Of a DNA stretch of 64,000 bases, positions 9,607 to 18,705 are shown piece by piece. The DNA comes from CAVXZE01 sp963766175 (GTDB lineage: Bacteria; Myxococcota_A; UBA9160; UBA6930), in the NCBI GenBank assembly GCA_963766175.1, contig CAVXZE010000030.1, positions 1 through 64,000 on the forward strand, given 5' to 3'. The translations under genes and the position numbers were made by a program. The notes beneath the pieces were generated by a model, which ran no database searches, was not told the origin of the DNA, and saw nothing but the letters and a program-made list of their open reading frames with translations. The first letter of the stretch is position 1; each line of letters starts with the position of its first letter.

Positions 9607-10401
9607 ATGCTGGAGCAGATACGAGATCTTCGTGAAGAGGGAGACGAGCTCTACGAGCTGCTGAAGACGCTCGAGGAGGGTGATTGGGGGCGGGCGACCC
9701 CCTTCAAGAGCTGGACCGTCCAGGACGTGGTCGAGCATCTGCATTTCTCCGACCGGCTCGCCGTCCTCTCACTCAAGTCGGACGAAGAGTTTCTCGAGGT
9801 CGCAGGAGACATGGGCAAGGCGATGCTGGAAGAAGGCCTCGATTTGAAGACCTACTCCCGCCGCCAGCTCGGGTCGCTGGAACCGAGCGCAGCGCTGAAG
9901 CTCTGGCGTGACTACTTCGTGGAGATGTGTGACCTGCTGGAGGCGGCCGACCCGAACGCTCGCCTCAAGTGGTTCGGCCCGGACATGGGCGTCCGGATGT
10001 TCACCACCGCCCGGCAGATGGAGACCTGGGCGCACGGGCAGGAGATATACGATCTGCTCCGCGTACCCAGGAAGTACACCCACCGGCTCAAGAACATCGC
10101 GGTGATCGGCGTCAAGACCTTCGGCTGGACCTTCGCCAACCGCGGCCTGGAGGTCCCGCCGGACATCCCCTACGTGCGTTTGACCGCACCTTCGGGCGAG
10201 ATCTGGGAGTGGAACCCGCCGAATCCCGACAATCGGGTGGAAGGCCTGGCCAGTGAGTTCTGTCACGTGGTGACCCAGGGCCGCAACATCGCCGACACCC
10301 AGCTCGAGGTCGTCGGTGAGACCGCGACGAGGTGGATGGCGATCGCCCAGTGTTTCGCAGGAGGCCCCGAAGACCCCCCCAAGCCGGGCCAGCGAACCTG
10401 A
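9607..10401 (+). CDS. TIGR03084-type DinB/maleylpyruvate-isomerase-like metal-binding protein
   Basis: A 264-residue protein. ATG 9607 follows GAGGAGGAACC, a strong ribosome site, so upstream in-frame codons are ignored. The N-terminal four-helix DinB-like domain has WTVQDVVEHLHFSDRL (residues about 37-52) and METWAHGQEIYDLL (about 139-152), supplying the histidines of the metal site used by mycothiol/bacillithiol-dependent relatives. The C-terminal part (YVRLTAPSGEIWEWNPP) matches the small extra domain of the TIGR03084 family. The thiol cofactor and substrate in this organism are unknown. It is monocistronic. Confidence 0.75.
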   Translation: MLEQIRDLREEGDELYELLKTLEEGDWGRATPFKSWTVQDVVEHLHFSDRLAVLSLKSDEEFLEVAGDMGKAMLEEGLDLKTYSRRQLGSLEPSAALKLWRDYFVEMCDLLEAADPNARLKWFGPDMGVRMFTTARQMETWAHGQEIYDLLRVPRKYTHRLKNIAVIGVKTFGWTFANRGLEVPPDIPYVRLTAPSGEIWEWNPPNPDNRVEGLASEFCHVVTQGRNIADTQLEVVGETATRWMAIAQCFAGGPEDPPKPGQRT

Positions 10402-10660
10402 GTTGCGTCACGGCTGGGACAGCACCCGAAGCCGCTCCGCGTCTCAACGGCCTCTCTCACCCGTGACTCGCTGCTGAGAAGATCCCACCGACACCGATGA
10501 ATGCCGTCCAGTTACCTCTCGTCGTTGGTAGCGTTGGAGCCGGGATGGGGAGCCGGTCAGGAGAAGGGAGCGGCTTGCTCGGGCATCCCAACCTCTCATG
10601 ACTCCCGTGAGCGTGGGCGCCTCCATTCCCGAGACGACCGTCGAAGTGAACCGAAGCGGG
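10402..10660. other. intergenic stretch without recognisable gene
   Basis: A 259-base space between two converging genes. Short open frames on both strands show no family resemblance and no ribosome site. I see no hairpin followed by a T run. Confidence 0.4.
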
Positions 10661-11140
10661 TCACTGCACTTTTTCCAGCTCGATCCCCATCGCGCCCAAG
10701 TTGCCGGCACGGATCCCGATCCAAAGTTCCTTTTCGTCGAGCTTGAGAATCGTCCAGGTGCCCCTAAACATACCACCAGCATTCGAGGTGTCCGTGATCG
10801 TGATCGTCCGTCCATCGGCAGCCAGATCGTAAGTGATGCTGCCGGTCGTAGCGTCCAAAGCCAGGTGGTCGGTGCCGGTGCATGTGTCGTCGGAGCACGC
10901 GTCGAACTCGAGGTAGGAGCCGTCGTCGGGAATCATTTTGCCGTTGACATCATTCGCGGTGATGTTCCATTTCCCGACCAGCATTTCCGCGGGAGTCGGT
11001 GCTCTTTCTCTCTCACAGCCCGATGAGAAGAGGGCCAGCGCGATCAGCAAGAAACCGCCGGGGAGGTACTTCGACGATCTCCTGATCCCTAGGGTCTCCA
11101 GTGCATCTTTGTCGAGGAACCAATGGGTGCGTGCTGTCAT
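10661..11140 (-). CDS. lipocalin-like lipoprotein
   Basis: A 159-residue protein with a hydrophobic segment GGFLLIALALFSSGC at residues 28-42, giving lipobox FSSGC with C42 as the lipidated cysteine. The leader before it is unusually long (27 residues), so the true start may lie downstream of the ATG at 11140, perhaps at a non-ATG codon. The mature part starts with LVGKWNITANDVNGKMIPDDG and alternates short strands and turns (LEFDACSDDTCTG, SITYDLAADGRTITITD, FRGTWTILKLDEKELWIG), as in lipocalin-like beta-barrel lipoproteins. Two cysteines of the mature part could form a disulfide. Ligand unknown. Confidence 0.6.
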   Translation of the reverse strand: MTARTHWFLDKDALETLGIRRSSKYLPGGFLLIALALFSSGCERERAPTPAEMLVGKWNITANDVNGKMIPDDGSYLEFDACSDDTCTGTDHLALDATTGSITYDLAADGRTITITDTSNAGGMFRGTWTILKLDEKELWIGIRAGNLGAMGIELEKVQ

Positions 11141-11437
11141 GTTTCCGACATCCTCCGGGAACGACGTAGAACCAAAGCCTGCAAGGCCTGCCGAACGGGG
11201 AATGATACCACCGCCAGCATCGGTTTCATCCTGTCTCGCCTCCGCAAATCCTCTGGAAGATCACGAAGGGCTCCCGACCGCGGGGGATCTCGTAGAGGTG
11301 TGCTGCGGGATCTTCCCGGTTCTTGAACGGAAGGTCGGGATGGCCCAGCACGACCCGTCAATGGGGGACGGGCTCCCGCGACAGGAGATCGACGGAGAGC
11401 CCGCCCATCGAGCGCGCGAGACTGTCGCCAGCCTGCG

Positions 11438-11767
11438 CTAGCTGGGAATCCAGGGCTCCGAGAGCAGTGTCGTCTCTACCAGCTCCGTACCGGGATTCTC
11501 CTGGATCGCCGAGAGCATCCCTTTGAACAGGGTGTTCCACTCGGTGTCTTCCAGCAGCTTCTTCGAGAACTTCCCGTACGCCTCGATGTCGTCGAACTCC
11601 AGCGTGTAGACCAGCGTGTTCGGGTCGCCGCCGGCAATCGGAACCAGTGTGCCGGACCGAGCCCCCAGCCGCTCGTGGATCTTGGATGCTGTCTCGGCAA
11701 AGCCGAGGGCCTCCGGGAGCCGTCCAGGCGCGATTCTCCAGGTGTTCACGCTCACGATTCTTCTCAC
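11438..11767 (-). CDS. NIPSNAP/ABM-type dimeric alpha-beta barrel protein
   Basis: About 109 residues from a GTG at 11767, preceded by AGGGGA; an ATG further upstream at 11803 would add 12 residues. The sequence IVSVNTWRIAPGRLPEALGFAETASKIHERLGA, then TLVYTLEFDDIEAYGKFSKKLLEDTEWNTLFKGM, has the strand-helix-strand layout and 'W..L' end of NIPSNAP-like or antibiotic-biosynthesis-monooxygenase-like ferredoxin-fold proteins. These small proteins are oxygenases, isomerases or haem-associated factors; no catalytic residue is evident here. Downstream lies a region with a broken reading frame (11226-11437). Confidence 0.55.
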   Translation of the reverse strand: MRRIVSVNTWRIAPGRLPEALGFAETASKIHERLGARSGTLVPIAGGDPNTLVYTLEFDDIEAYGKFSKKLLEDTEWNTLFKGMLSAIQENPGTELVETTLLSEPWIPS

Positions 11768-12140
11768 GATCTTCCCCTTTGTCGCTCGAGAGAAAAAAGA
11801 CACGGAGTCGTGTGGCCAGGAGCGCCAGGAAGCAGCTGCGCGCGGGCCAGACGGGAAGGAAGAAGCGAAACGTCCGAGAAGGAACAGGAGGATCGACGGG
11901 GAAAGGGCTTGGTGCAGGTGCGTGAGGCCCTCCAGGGCTCACACCTCCGCAGCTCCCTTCTACACCCGGGCGACTCGAATCGCAACAGTCTTTCTTCGCG
12001 GACTTTGAACCGGATCAGGAGAAAGCGCCCAAGGTACCTGTTAGAATTCCCCGCGGGCGAGATCTGTGTCAAGGAAGCCGCTCGGATATCGCTCTCCGCC
12101 GAGCTGGCTCCCGGTGTACACGAGGTGGCCATCGGGCTAG
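11768..12140. other. divergent intergenic region
   Basis: About 373 bases between a minus-strand NIPSNAP-like gene and a plus-strand MFS gene, so it should hold promoters in both directions. It contains a locally AT-richer patch around 12000-12060. No convincing -35/-10 pair, repeat or small gene was found. Confidence 0.4.
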
Positions 12141-13376
12141 ATGGATACGGGAATGCAGTCGAATCAGCTGACCAGGATCGGCCCGGCGACGATGATCGTC
12201 CTCGGCATCGGATGGTTCGGAGCCCAGGTCTTCTGGGCGTTTCACGCCGGATCGATGCCGCTCTTCCTGAAGGACTTCACGGATTCGAAGTTCACCATCT
12301 CGCTGGTACTGAGCCTGGCCGGCGTCACCGGCCTGATCGTCCCTCCGACCGTCGGCTATCTGAGCGACAGGGCTTCGACGCGATGGGGCAGACGCAGGCC
12401 CTTCATCCTCGCCGGAGCGTTCGGGGTGATGATTTGCATCCTGATCCTCCCCGGGGTCGCGACATTCGGGCTGGTCGCTCTTCTATCGGGATTCATGTAC
12501 GGCTTGTTTCGAACCGCCGAGACCACCTACCTGGCCCTGCTTCCGGACATCACGCCGACGGAGCAGCGCAGCACCGCCACTGGGGTGATGAACCTGGTCG
12601 GTGGTATCGGTCTGATCGCCTGTTTCGTCGTCGGCGCCGTCTTCTGGGACGACCATCCGCGCCTCGTCTTCGCCATCGCCGCCCTCGGCTGCTTCCTCTT
12701 CATGTCGCTGGCCGTCGCGCTGATCAAGGAGCCGGTGGCATTGCACGAGAACGCGCCCACCGCGGTGGGATTGATGGCCTATCTGAGGAGCGTGGCGACA
12801 GAAGTCAACGTGATGAAATTTCTCGCCGCCCAGTTCTCCTGGTGGCTCGCCTTCTGGATGGCCTCCACCTTCGCCGTCTTGTTCGTGACCCAGGAGCTCG
12901 GTGTTCCCGAGGGCCGCTCGTTTCTGGTGCCCATGGTGTTCGCGATCGTGGCAGCCGCCTTCATGGTTCCGATGGGAATGCTGGGCGATCGCTTCGAACG
13001 GAAGACCGTTCTCTCCTGGGTGCTCGCCAGCTGGGTCGTGGTTCAGATTCTGGTGGCGTTCTCGCAGAACCTCACCCACGCCCTTCTGACCTTCTCGCTC
13101 TGCGCGGTCCCCTACGCAGGCATCATGGCCGTCGGCTATGCATTCCTGTTCGATCTCATCCCGAGGCAGCGAACAGCGGAGTTCGTCGGAATCGGCCTGG
13201 TCAGCATGGCCTCGGGGCAGATTTGCGGCCCGTTGATCGGAGGGAAGGTGATCGACACCTTCGGGTACCGCTGGCTCTTTCCCTGTGCGGCCCTGTTCCT
13301 GGTGATCGGCCTGATCCTCCTGCAGTTCGTCAGAGCCCCGGCGGATTCTGCGGGCGCCGCGGGCTCGCCATCCTAG
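12141..13376 (+). CDS. MFS transporter, SLC45/GPH-like
   Basis: A 411-residue protein with twelve predicted membrane segments. The loop after segment 2 has GYLSDRASTRWGRRRPFILAG, the D-R-x-x-x-R-W-G-R-R-R-P-F signature shared by sucrose/glycoside-type (SLC45) and GPH carriers. A second signature, MGMLGDRFERKTVLSW, lies after segment 8. It acts in the inner membrane as a proton- or sodium-coupled solute carrier; the substrate is unknown. ATG 12141 lacks a clear ribosome site; ATG 12153 (MQSNQLTRIG) is an alternative. It converges with the esterase gene 46 bases downstream. Confidence 0.75.
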   Translation: MDTGMQSNQLTRIGPATMIVLGIGWFGAQVFWAFHAGSMPLFLKDFTDSKFTISLVLSLAGVTGLIVPPTVGYLSDRASTRWGRRRPFILAGAFGVMICILILPGVATFGLVALLSGFMYGLFRTAETTYLALLPDITPTEQRSTATGVMNLVGGIGLIACFVVGAVFWDDHPRLVFAIAALGCFLFMSLAVALIKEPVALHENAPTAVGLMAYLRSVATEVNVMKFLAAQFSWWLAFWMASTFAVLFVTQELGVPEGRSFLVPMVFAIVAAAFMVPMGMLGDRFERKTVLSWVLASWVVVQILVAFSQNLTHALLTFSLCAVPYAGIMAVGYAFLFDLIPRQRTAEFVGIGLVSMASGQICGPLIGGKVIDTFGYRWLFPCAALFLVIGLILLQFVRAPADSAGAAGSPS

Positions 13377-13422
13377 TGACCCCCTGCGCGGTTTCAGGCC
13401 TGCCCCAAGGTAGAAGCGGCGA

Positions 13423-14451
13423 TCACCGCCCGAACGCTCGCGAGAGCGCGGCCGCAGCCTCGTCGATCGCCTGCTCCGCCTCGCCGAAGAGTCGATCCAT
13501 GGTGACGAAGCCGTGGATCATGCTCGGGTAGTTGGCGTGGATGGTCGGTACGCCGGCCGCCTCGAGTCGCTCGGCATAGGCGATCCCTTCGTCCCGGAGC
13601 ACGTCGAAGCCCGCCGTGATCACGATGGCCGGGGGAAGGCCCTCCAGGCTCTCGGCCAGCAGCGGCGACGCGTAGGGGTTCTTCCGGTCTGGCACCTCCG
13701 GAAGGTAGCTGTCTCGGAAGAACTCGATGTGCTCTCGGGTCAGTCCGTAGCCGTCGGCGAAGTACCGGTGTGAGGGCGTCGTCAAGTCCAGGAGATTGGT
13801 GGCAGGATAGATCAGCACCTGGTAGGCCAGATCGGGCCCGGCCCGGTCTCTGGCCATCAATGCCACCGCCGCCGCCAGATTTCCGCCGGCGCTGCCTCCC
13901 CCGACGGCGATGCGGGATGGATCCACGTTCAGGCTGGCTGCGTTTCGGAACACCCACTCGAGCGCGGCGTAGCTGTCGTCGATGGCGGCTGGAAAGCGGT
14001 GCTCCGGTGCCAACCTGTAGTCGACCGATACCACCACGGCCGGCGCCCGGTTCGAAAGCATTCTGCAGAGGCTGTCACTGGTGTCCAGATTCCCGATCAC
14101 CCAGCCCCCGCCGTGATAGAAGACCAGCACTGGCAACGGACCGTCCGCCGCCGGCCAATAGACGCGAATCGGTATCTCTCCCGCCGGCCCGGGGATCGTC
14201 ATCTCCTCGACCTTCGCGACAGGGACGGGCCTTCCCTGCAAGATCCGTCCCCTGGCAATCGCCTCCTCTCTCATCGGGGCTGCGGTCAAGACCGGATCGC
14301 CTGAGAAGGCGTCGCGAAGCTTCAGCACGATCGCCGTCTTGTAGTCGAGAATCCCGTATTCGGTCCGGGACCAGGAGTAGCCCAGGATCAGGATCGCAAC
14401 GATGGCCACGGCGAGTGCACCCAGCAGTGCAATCAGGATCTTCTGGATCAT
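13423..14451 (-). CDS. HSL-family alpha/beta-hydrolase (esterase/lipase), membrane anchored
   Basis: A 342-residue protein with one N-terminal membrane segment (about 5-24) that probably anchors the enzyme facing the periplasm. It has the oxyanion-hole motif HGGGW at 113-117, nucleophile motif GGGSAGG with S187, acid D283 in GFDVLRDEG and H313 in IHGF: a complete hormone-sensitive-lipase-type triad. It should hydrolyse short to medium carboxyl esters. It begins four bases after the acyl-CoA dehydrogenase stop and forms a two-gene operon with it, so a fatty or branched ester could be hydrolysed and then oxidised after CoA activation. That link is inference. Confidence 0.85.
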   Translation of the reverse strand: MIQKILIALLGALAVAIVAILILGYSWSRTEYGILDYKTAIVLKLRDAFSGDPVLTAAPMREEAIARGRILQGRPVPVAKVEEMTIPGPAGEIPIRVYWPAADGPLPVLVFYHGGGWVIGNLDTSDSLCRMLSNRAPAVVVSVDYRLAPEHRFPAAIDDSYAALEWVFRNAASLNVDPSRIAVGGGSAGGNLAAAVALMARDRAGPDLAYQVLIYPATNLLDLTTPSHRYFADGYGLTREHIEFFRDSYLPEVPDRKNPYASPLLAESLEGLPPAIVITAGFDVLRDEGIAYAERLEAAGVPTIHANYPSMIHGFVTMDRLFGEAEQAIDEAAAALSRAFGR

Positions 14452-14455
14452 CGGG

Positions 14456-15595
14456 TCACCTCTTGAGGAAGCTGCGTGCGATCACCAGCCGCTGGATCTC
14501 GGAGGTTCCCTCGTACAGACGGTAGACTCGCAGGTCGCGGAAGTAGCGCTCGGCGATGTTGCCCCGTATGTAGCCCATCCCGCCGAAGACCTGTACGGCC
14601 CGGTCGGCCACCCGCGAGGCCATCTCGGTGGCGTACAGCTTGGCCATCGAGCACTCGACGGTGATCCGCTCGTCTCGATCCTTTCTTCCGGCGGCGTCGC
14701 GCACCAGCAGCCGCGCCGCGGCGATCTCGGTGGCCGAGTCGGCGATCATCCACTGAATGGCCTGGTTGTCGGCGATCGGCCGGTCAAACTGCTCGCGCGT
14801 GGTGGCGTGCTCCACCATCGCCTCCAGCAGCCGCTCGGCCGCACCCACGGAGCTGGCGGCGATGCTCAAGCGGCCGTGATCCAGCACCCTCATCGCCAGC
14901 TTGAAGCCCTCACCCTCGCGACCCAGGACTGCGGACGCGGGCACGCGGCAGTCGTCGAAGAACACCTCGGCCACCTGCGTGCCGTGCAACCCCATCTTGG
15001 GCTCCAGCCTTCCAACGCGGAGGCCGGGAGTGTCCCGCTCGATCCAGAACGCGGTCAGCCCCTTGGATCCAAGGCTGCGGTCGACGGTCGCCATCACCGT
15101 GAAATAGTCGGCGATGTCCGCATTGGTGATCCAGATCTTCTCGCCGTTCAGGACATAGTAATCACCGTCGCGCACGGCGGTGGTGCGGACCGAAGCCGCG
15201 TCGGACCCGGCCTCCGGCTCGGTGAGACAGAAGCACCCGATGCGCTCTCCGCTGGCCATCAGCGGCAGGTGGAGCTTCTTCTGGTCTTCGGTTCCGGCCA
15301 GCAGCAGCCCCAACGATCCGATGCCGTTGTTGGTCGTGATCATCATGCGGAAGCAGAGACTGGCTCGCGAGAGCTCTTCCATCACTGAGGTCAGGCCCCG
15401 CATCGAGAGCCCCAGCCCGCCGTACTCCTCGGGGATGACCATTCCGAACAGCCCGAGCTCTCGCATCCGATCCACGATGCGATCGGGGATCCGGTCCTCC
15501 TCCTCCACCTGATCGGCGATCGGATCCAGCTCCTCCTCGACGAATCGCCGGATCGTGTCGCGCATCACCCGGACTTCTTCGGGCAGCTCTTCCAT
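14456..15595 (-). CDS. acyl-CoA dehydrogenase
   Basis: A 379-residue FAD enzyme of the usual length. The N-terminal domain has ELGLFGMVIPEEYGGLG, the middle barrel CFCLTEPEAGSDAASVRTTA with the FAD/substrate-binding TEPxxGSD motif, and the C-terminal helical domain ends with VFGGMGYIRG and LYEGTSEIQRLVIAR. E362 in YEGT is the catalytic base position of short/medium-chain enzymes. It oxidises an acyl-CoA to the 2-enoyl-CoA and passes electrons to ETF. It is the first gene of an operon with the HSL-type esterase. Chain length cannot be told from sequence. Confidence 0.9.
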   Translation of the reverse strand: MEELPEEVRVMRDTIRRFVEEELDPIADQVEEEDRIPDRIVDRMRELGLFGMVIPEEYGGLGLSMRGLTSVMEELSRASLCFRMMITTNNGIGSLGLLLAGTEDQKKLHLPLMASGERIGCFCLTEPEAGSDAASVRTTAVRDGDYYVLNGEKIWITNADIADYFTVMATVDRSLGSKGLTAFWIERDTPGLRVGRLEPKMGLHGTQVAEVFFDDCRVPASAVLGREGEGFKLAMRVLDHGRLSIAASSVGAAERLLEAMVEHATTREQFDRPIADNQAIQWMIADSATEIAAARLLVRDAAGRKDRDERITVECSMAKLYATEMASRVADRAVQVFGGMGYIRGNIAERYFRDLRVYRLYEGTSEIQRLVIARSFLKR

Positions 15596-15662
15596 GACCT
15601 CTCCCTCCAGGGCGAGACGACGCAGCTCGCCTGCGCCAGGTCCGCGGTATCTGGAACGATCC

Positions 15663-16985
15663 TCATGAGATCGGATCTCTTTGCGGAGGTTTCGGGGGCC
15701 TGGCGAAAGTCATGATCACCGCAGCGATGCCGAGCGTGACCGCAAAGAGAATGAAGGCGATCTCATAGCTCCCCGTCACGTCAAAGATCCATCCCGCCAG
15801 GATGGGTCCGGCGACGCCCACCGGAATCGTCAAGGCCCGAGACCATCCTGCAATGGTGCCGAAGGACTTCCTGCCGAAGTAGCGCGCTCGGAGCACCGGC
15901 GTCATCGGCATGACAGCGCCCATGCCGATACCGTAGAGGACGAAGAACGCGTAGAGGACGAAGACGCTCTCCTGGTTGAAGAGAAACAGGGTCACCCCGC
16001 CGCACTGGAGAAGGAACGACGCCGCCAGCGCATAGCGCATCCTCGGCATGCTGATCCGATCGATCAGGGCGCCTCCCAGAAATCTGGCCGGAATACTCGC
16101 GGTGATATACACCGACATCGTCGCCGCCGCCGCCAGGGGATCCATCCCTCTGTCGGTCAGGAATGGAATGCAGTGGATGTTCATGACCGGGTAGAGCGCA
16201 CCGTGGAACATGTACGCAACGATCAGCATCCAGAAAGGCGCGGTTCTCATCGCCTCCCTTGCGGTGAATTCCTGTTCACCGAACTCGGACGCGTAGCTCG
16301 CTCCCGCCTTGAGTGAATCCGACTCATCCTCCAGCGATCGCTTGGCGCCGTCGGGTAGGAGCCCGTAGTACTCGGGGCGATGAGGTCTGATGAAGAACCA
16401 GACCAGGGGCAGGCCGACCACCCACAGGACGACGCCACCGACAACACAGGCGGCACGCCATCCATGGGCCGAGATCATCCAAGCGATCAGAGGCAGACCG
16501 ATGACACCGGAAAGTCCCGAGAACACCCACTTGATGCTGATCGCAGTGCCCCTCTTCTTCACGAACCAGTTGGTGATGGCGACATCGAGGGGCATGCTCA
16601 GGCCGATGTTGATACCCGTCCCGCAGATGACGGCCCAGACCAGGATGAAGGACCAGAGGGAATCGACGAAATACATCAGGTTCATTCCCAGACCGGCGAT
16701 GAAGACTCCGATGAAGACGGTGATCCTGGGACCGTATCGATCCGCCATGTAGCCGACGACGGGCGCCTCGACTCCCCCTTCGAACCTGGCGATCGACGCG
16801 GCCACCGAGGTGGTGGCCCTGCTGAATCCAAGCTCCTCCGAAATGGGCTTGAAGAGGGCGGAGAATCCGTAGGCGTGATAGGCGTATCCCCACAGGCAGA
16901 GGAGCCCGCCGGCGATGGTCATCCACCAGCCGAAGTAGATCTTCCTCGGGTCGATCAGGAGCTTCTTGGGATCAAACGGTGACAT
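15663..16985 (-). CDS. MFS transporter, MCT/OFA-like
   Basis: A 440-residue, twelve-segment carrier. It opens with DPRKIYFGWWMTIAGGLLCLW, the YxGWWxxxxG start typical of the monocarboxylate-transporter-like branch, and has GYMADRYGPRITVFIG after segment 2 and a long central loop (about 205-245). It probably moves an organic acid anion across the inner membrane. A related carrier lies at 28328 (opening YYGWWIVAASF). It is upstream of the acyl-CoA dehydrogenase operon on the same strand (67 bases), so it may feed that pathway. Confidence 0.75.
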   Translation of the reverse strand: MSPFDPKKLLIDPRKIYFGWWMTIAGGLLCLWGYAYHAYGFSALFKPISEELGFSRATTSVAASIARFEGGVEAPVVGYMADRYGPRITVFIGVFIAGLGMNLMYFVDSLWSFILVWAVICGTGINIGLSMPLDVAITNWFVKKRGTAISIKWVFSGLSGVIGLPLIAWMISAHGWRAACVVGGVVLWVVGLPLVWFFIRPHRPEYYGLLPDGAKRSLEDESDSLKAGASYASEFGEQEFTAREAMRTAPFWMLIVAYMFHGALYPVMNIHCIPFLTDRGMDPLAAAATMSVYITASIPARFLGGALIDRISMPRMRYALAASFLLQCGGVTLFLFNQESVFVLYAFFVLYGIGMGAVMPMTPVLRARYFGRKSFGTIAGWSRALTIPVGVAGPILAGWIFDVTGSYEIAFILFAVTLGIAAVIMTFARPPKPPQRDPIS

Positions 16986-17068
16986 CTGCTTGGGGCTTCG
17001 ACGAAGAGCGGCAATTGGACCACACTACCTCAGGGGCGTGAATCACCAAACCCAGATGAGGAATCGAG

Positions 17069-18502
17069 ATGGACGCCACCGTCTTCCTCGACGAGTTCCG
17101 TCCCTTCCGTCGCGGCGAGATCGCCCTGGCGCGCAAGCTGCGGGAGTCCCCCGCCTTCCTCCATCCGAGGCGGCTCGACCTGCTTCGCTACGCGCTCCGC
17201 CTGGCCCAGCTCTCGAGTGCGGGCGGCGAGCCCGACGACCTGGTCGATCGCATCGGCTCCTTTCGCCTGCGGCTGCTCCAGATGCTGTCGCCGGTGCTGC
17301 CCACCGACCCGGAGCGCATCGATCCCGAACCCCTGGATCGGCGCATCCCCAAGGTGGCCAGACTGGTCGAGCAGGCGAGAGCGTCCGTCGCGCGGGCGGG
17401 CCTGGTCTCGGAGCCGCAGCTCGACTCCATCCTCGCCGAGAAGCGGCTCGCGATCGTCCTGGGGGGCGCGGCCGGCTCAGGCTACGTCTTCCTCGGTGCA
17501 CTCGAGCGCCTCGAGAAGATGGGGATCCTCCCCGACTACCTGGTGGGGTGCAGCGTCGGATCGATTCTCGCGGTGATCCGGGCGCGCACGCGCCCGTTCG
17601 AGTTGGAGGAGCTTCTCGACAACGTCAAGCGCATCCGCGAGCGAGGCGTCTTCCGAGCGCCCGACGCGAACCCGCGCTACGGCCTGCCCGGAGCGCTGCG
17701 GATCGACCTCCGCCGGGCGCTCGGCGACCTCTTCGCCAACCCCCGCGGCGTCCAGCGCAGCCTGGCCGAGATGGACCTGCCGGTAGACGTCCTCGCCACG
17801 GGTCTCGGCCCTGGCGCCCTCGCCGGCTCGCGGGAGACCTACGCGCGCATGGTGGACGCCGATCTCCACGGCGCCGGCGATCTCGCCGAGCTCAAGCGTT
17901 CGACACTGGTTCGCGTGGTCGGCGCCCTCGTCTCACTCGCCATGAGCCGCCGGGTGGTGACCCCACTCCTCCTCGGATCGGATCCCGAGACCTCCCGGCT
18001 CGCCGCATTGGACGCCGCCGGCTTCAGCTCGGCGATTCCCGCTCTCTTCCAGTGCGACGTACCTGCCGACGACACGGTGGGCGGGGCGATCCTCGACCGG
18101 CTCTTCGAGGAGCGCGGATTCGTGGGTCTCGTCGACGGCGCCCTCAGCAGTCTGGTCCCCGCCCGCTACGCCTGGGAGGCCCTCGAGGCGGGGCGCATCG
18201 GGTCGCGGAACTACCTGGTCCTCGCCCTCGACGCGATGGCCAAGACCGGGGGAGTGAACACGCCGCTGGTACCGCTGCTGCGCACCATCTCGGCCACGGC
18301 CGACCGCGACCGCGCTTTCTGGGACCTGCACCTGAACTTCCGCAACGCGCCCCCGTTTCTGGACCTCTTCCCCACCGAGGCGCGCCTGCGCCGCGCGGCG
18401 CGGAGCGGCGCGCGGGAGTTCGCGGAGACGGCGGAGCTGCTTCGCGCGATCCTCGCACCGCTTCCCCCCTGGAAAGATCTCGCGCCCCACGCCGATTCCT
18501 GA
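17069..18502 (+). CDS. patatin-like phospholipase
   Basis: A 477-residue protein. A helical N-terminal region of about 125 residues precedes the patatin domain, which shows the oxyanion loop LGGAAGSG (131-138), the nucleophile elbow GCSVG with S162, and the dyad partner in VDGAL with D356. This is a Ser-Asp lipid acyl hydrolase. No signal peptide is seen, so it probably acts on membrane lipid from the cytoplasm, or is a secreted effector by another route. The start ATG 17069 follows GAATCGAG. It stands alone, diverging from the MFS gene at 16985. Confidence 0.8.
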   Translation: MDATVFLDEFRPFRRGEIALARKLRESPAFLHPRRLDLLRYALRLAQLSSAGGEPDDLVDRIGSFRLRLLQMLSPVLPTDPERIDPEPLDRRIPKVARLVEQARASVARAGLVSEPQLDSILAEKRLAIVLGGAAGSGYVFLGALERLEKMGILPDYLVGCSVGSILAVIRARTRPFELEELLDNVKRIRERGVFRAPDANPRYGLPGALRIDLRRALGDLFANPRGVQRSLAEMDLPVDVLATGLGPGALAGSRETYARMVDADLHGAGDLAELKRSTLVRVVGALVSLAMSRRVVTPLLLGSDPETSRLAALDAAGFSSAIPALFQCDVPADDTVGGAILDRLFEERGFVGLVDGALSSLVPARYAWEALEAGRIGSRNYLVLALDAMAKTGGVNTPLVPLLRTISATADRDRAFWDLHLNFRNAPPFLDLFPTEARLRRAARSGAREFAETAELLRAILAPLPPWKDLAPHADS

Positions 18503-18585
18503 GCCGAGCCGATCAGAGGAGCGGCTCGCCCCGCGGGGAATGCAGCTCGTTTTCCTGAGGCGCGGAGAGAGTATGCTCCCACGGC

Positions 18586-18705
18586 GTGAAATTCCTCTCG
18601 TCGCAGCTCGCCTACGTCTTCGGCCAGCGCGAGGTGCGGCGCAATCTGCGCGCACCTCGGCGAGCAGCCCGGGGAGTGCGCGAAGCCGTCGGAGGAGCGC
18701 AATGA
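18586..18705 (+). pseudogene. possible N-terminal remnant of a TrkA-type potassium channel
   Basis: A GTG at 18586 opens 39 codons reading MKFLSSQLAYVFGQREVRRN and stopping at 18705. The KFLSSQLAY.FGQRE.RRNLR pattern resembles, from memory, the N-terminus of Kch/TrkA-N-type potassium channel proteins just before their first membrane helix. The sequence then turns Arg/Ala-rich with no membrane helix, so only the start is left. It runs into the ATG of the nitroreductase. The match is short and unverified. Confidence 0.3.

Noticed and set aside
11226..11437. Minus-strand reading with an in-frame stop (…LLSREPVPH, then VLGHPDLPFKNREDPAAHLY) downstream of the NIPSNAP-like gene
   Set aside because: Could be a broken gene, but no family is recognised and there is only one internal stop in a short GC-rich stretch; too weak to call.
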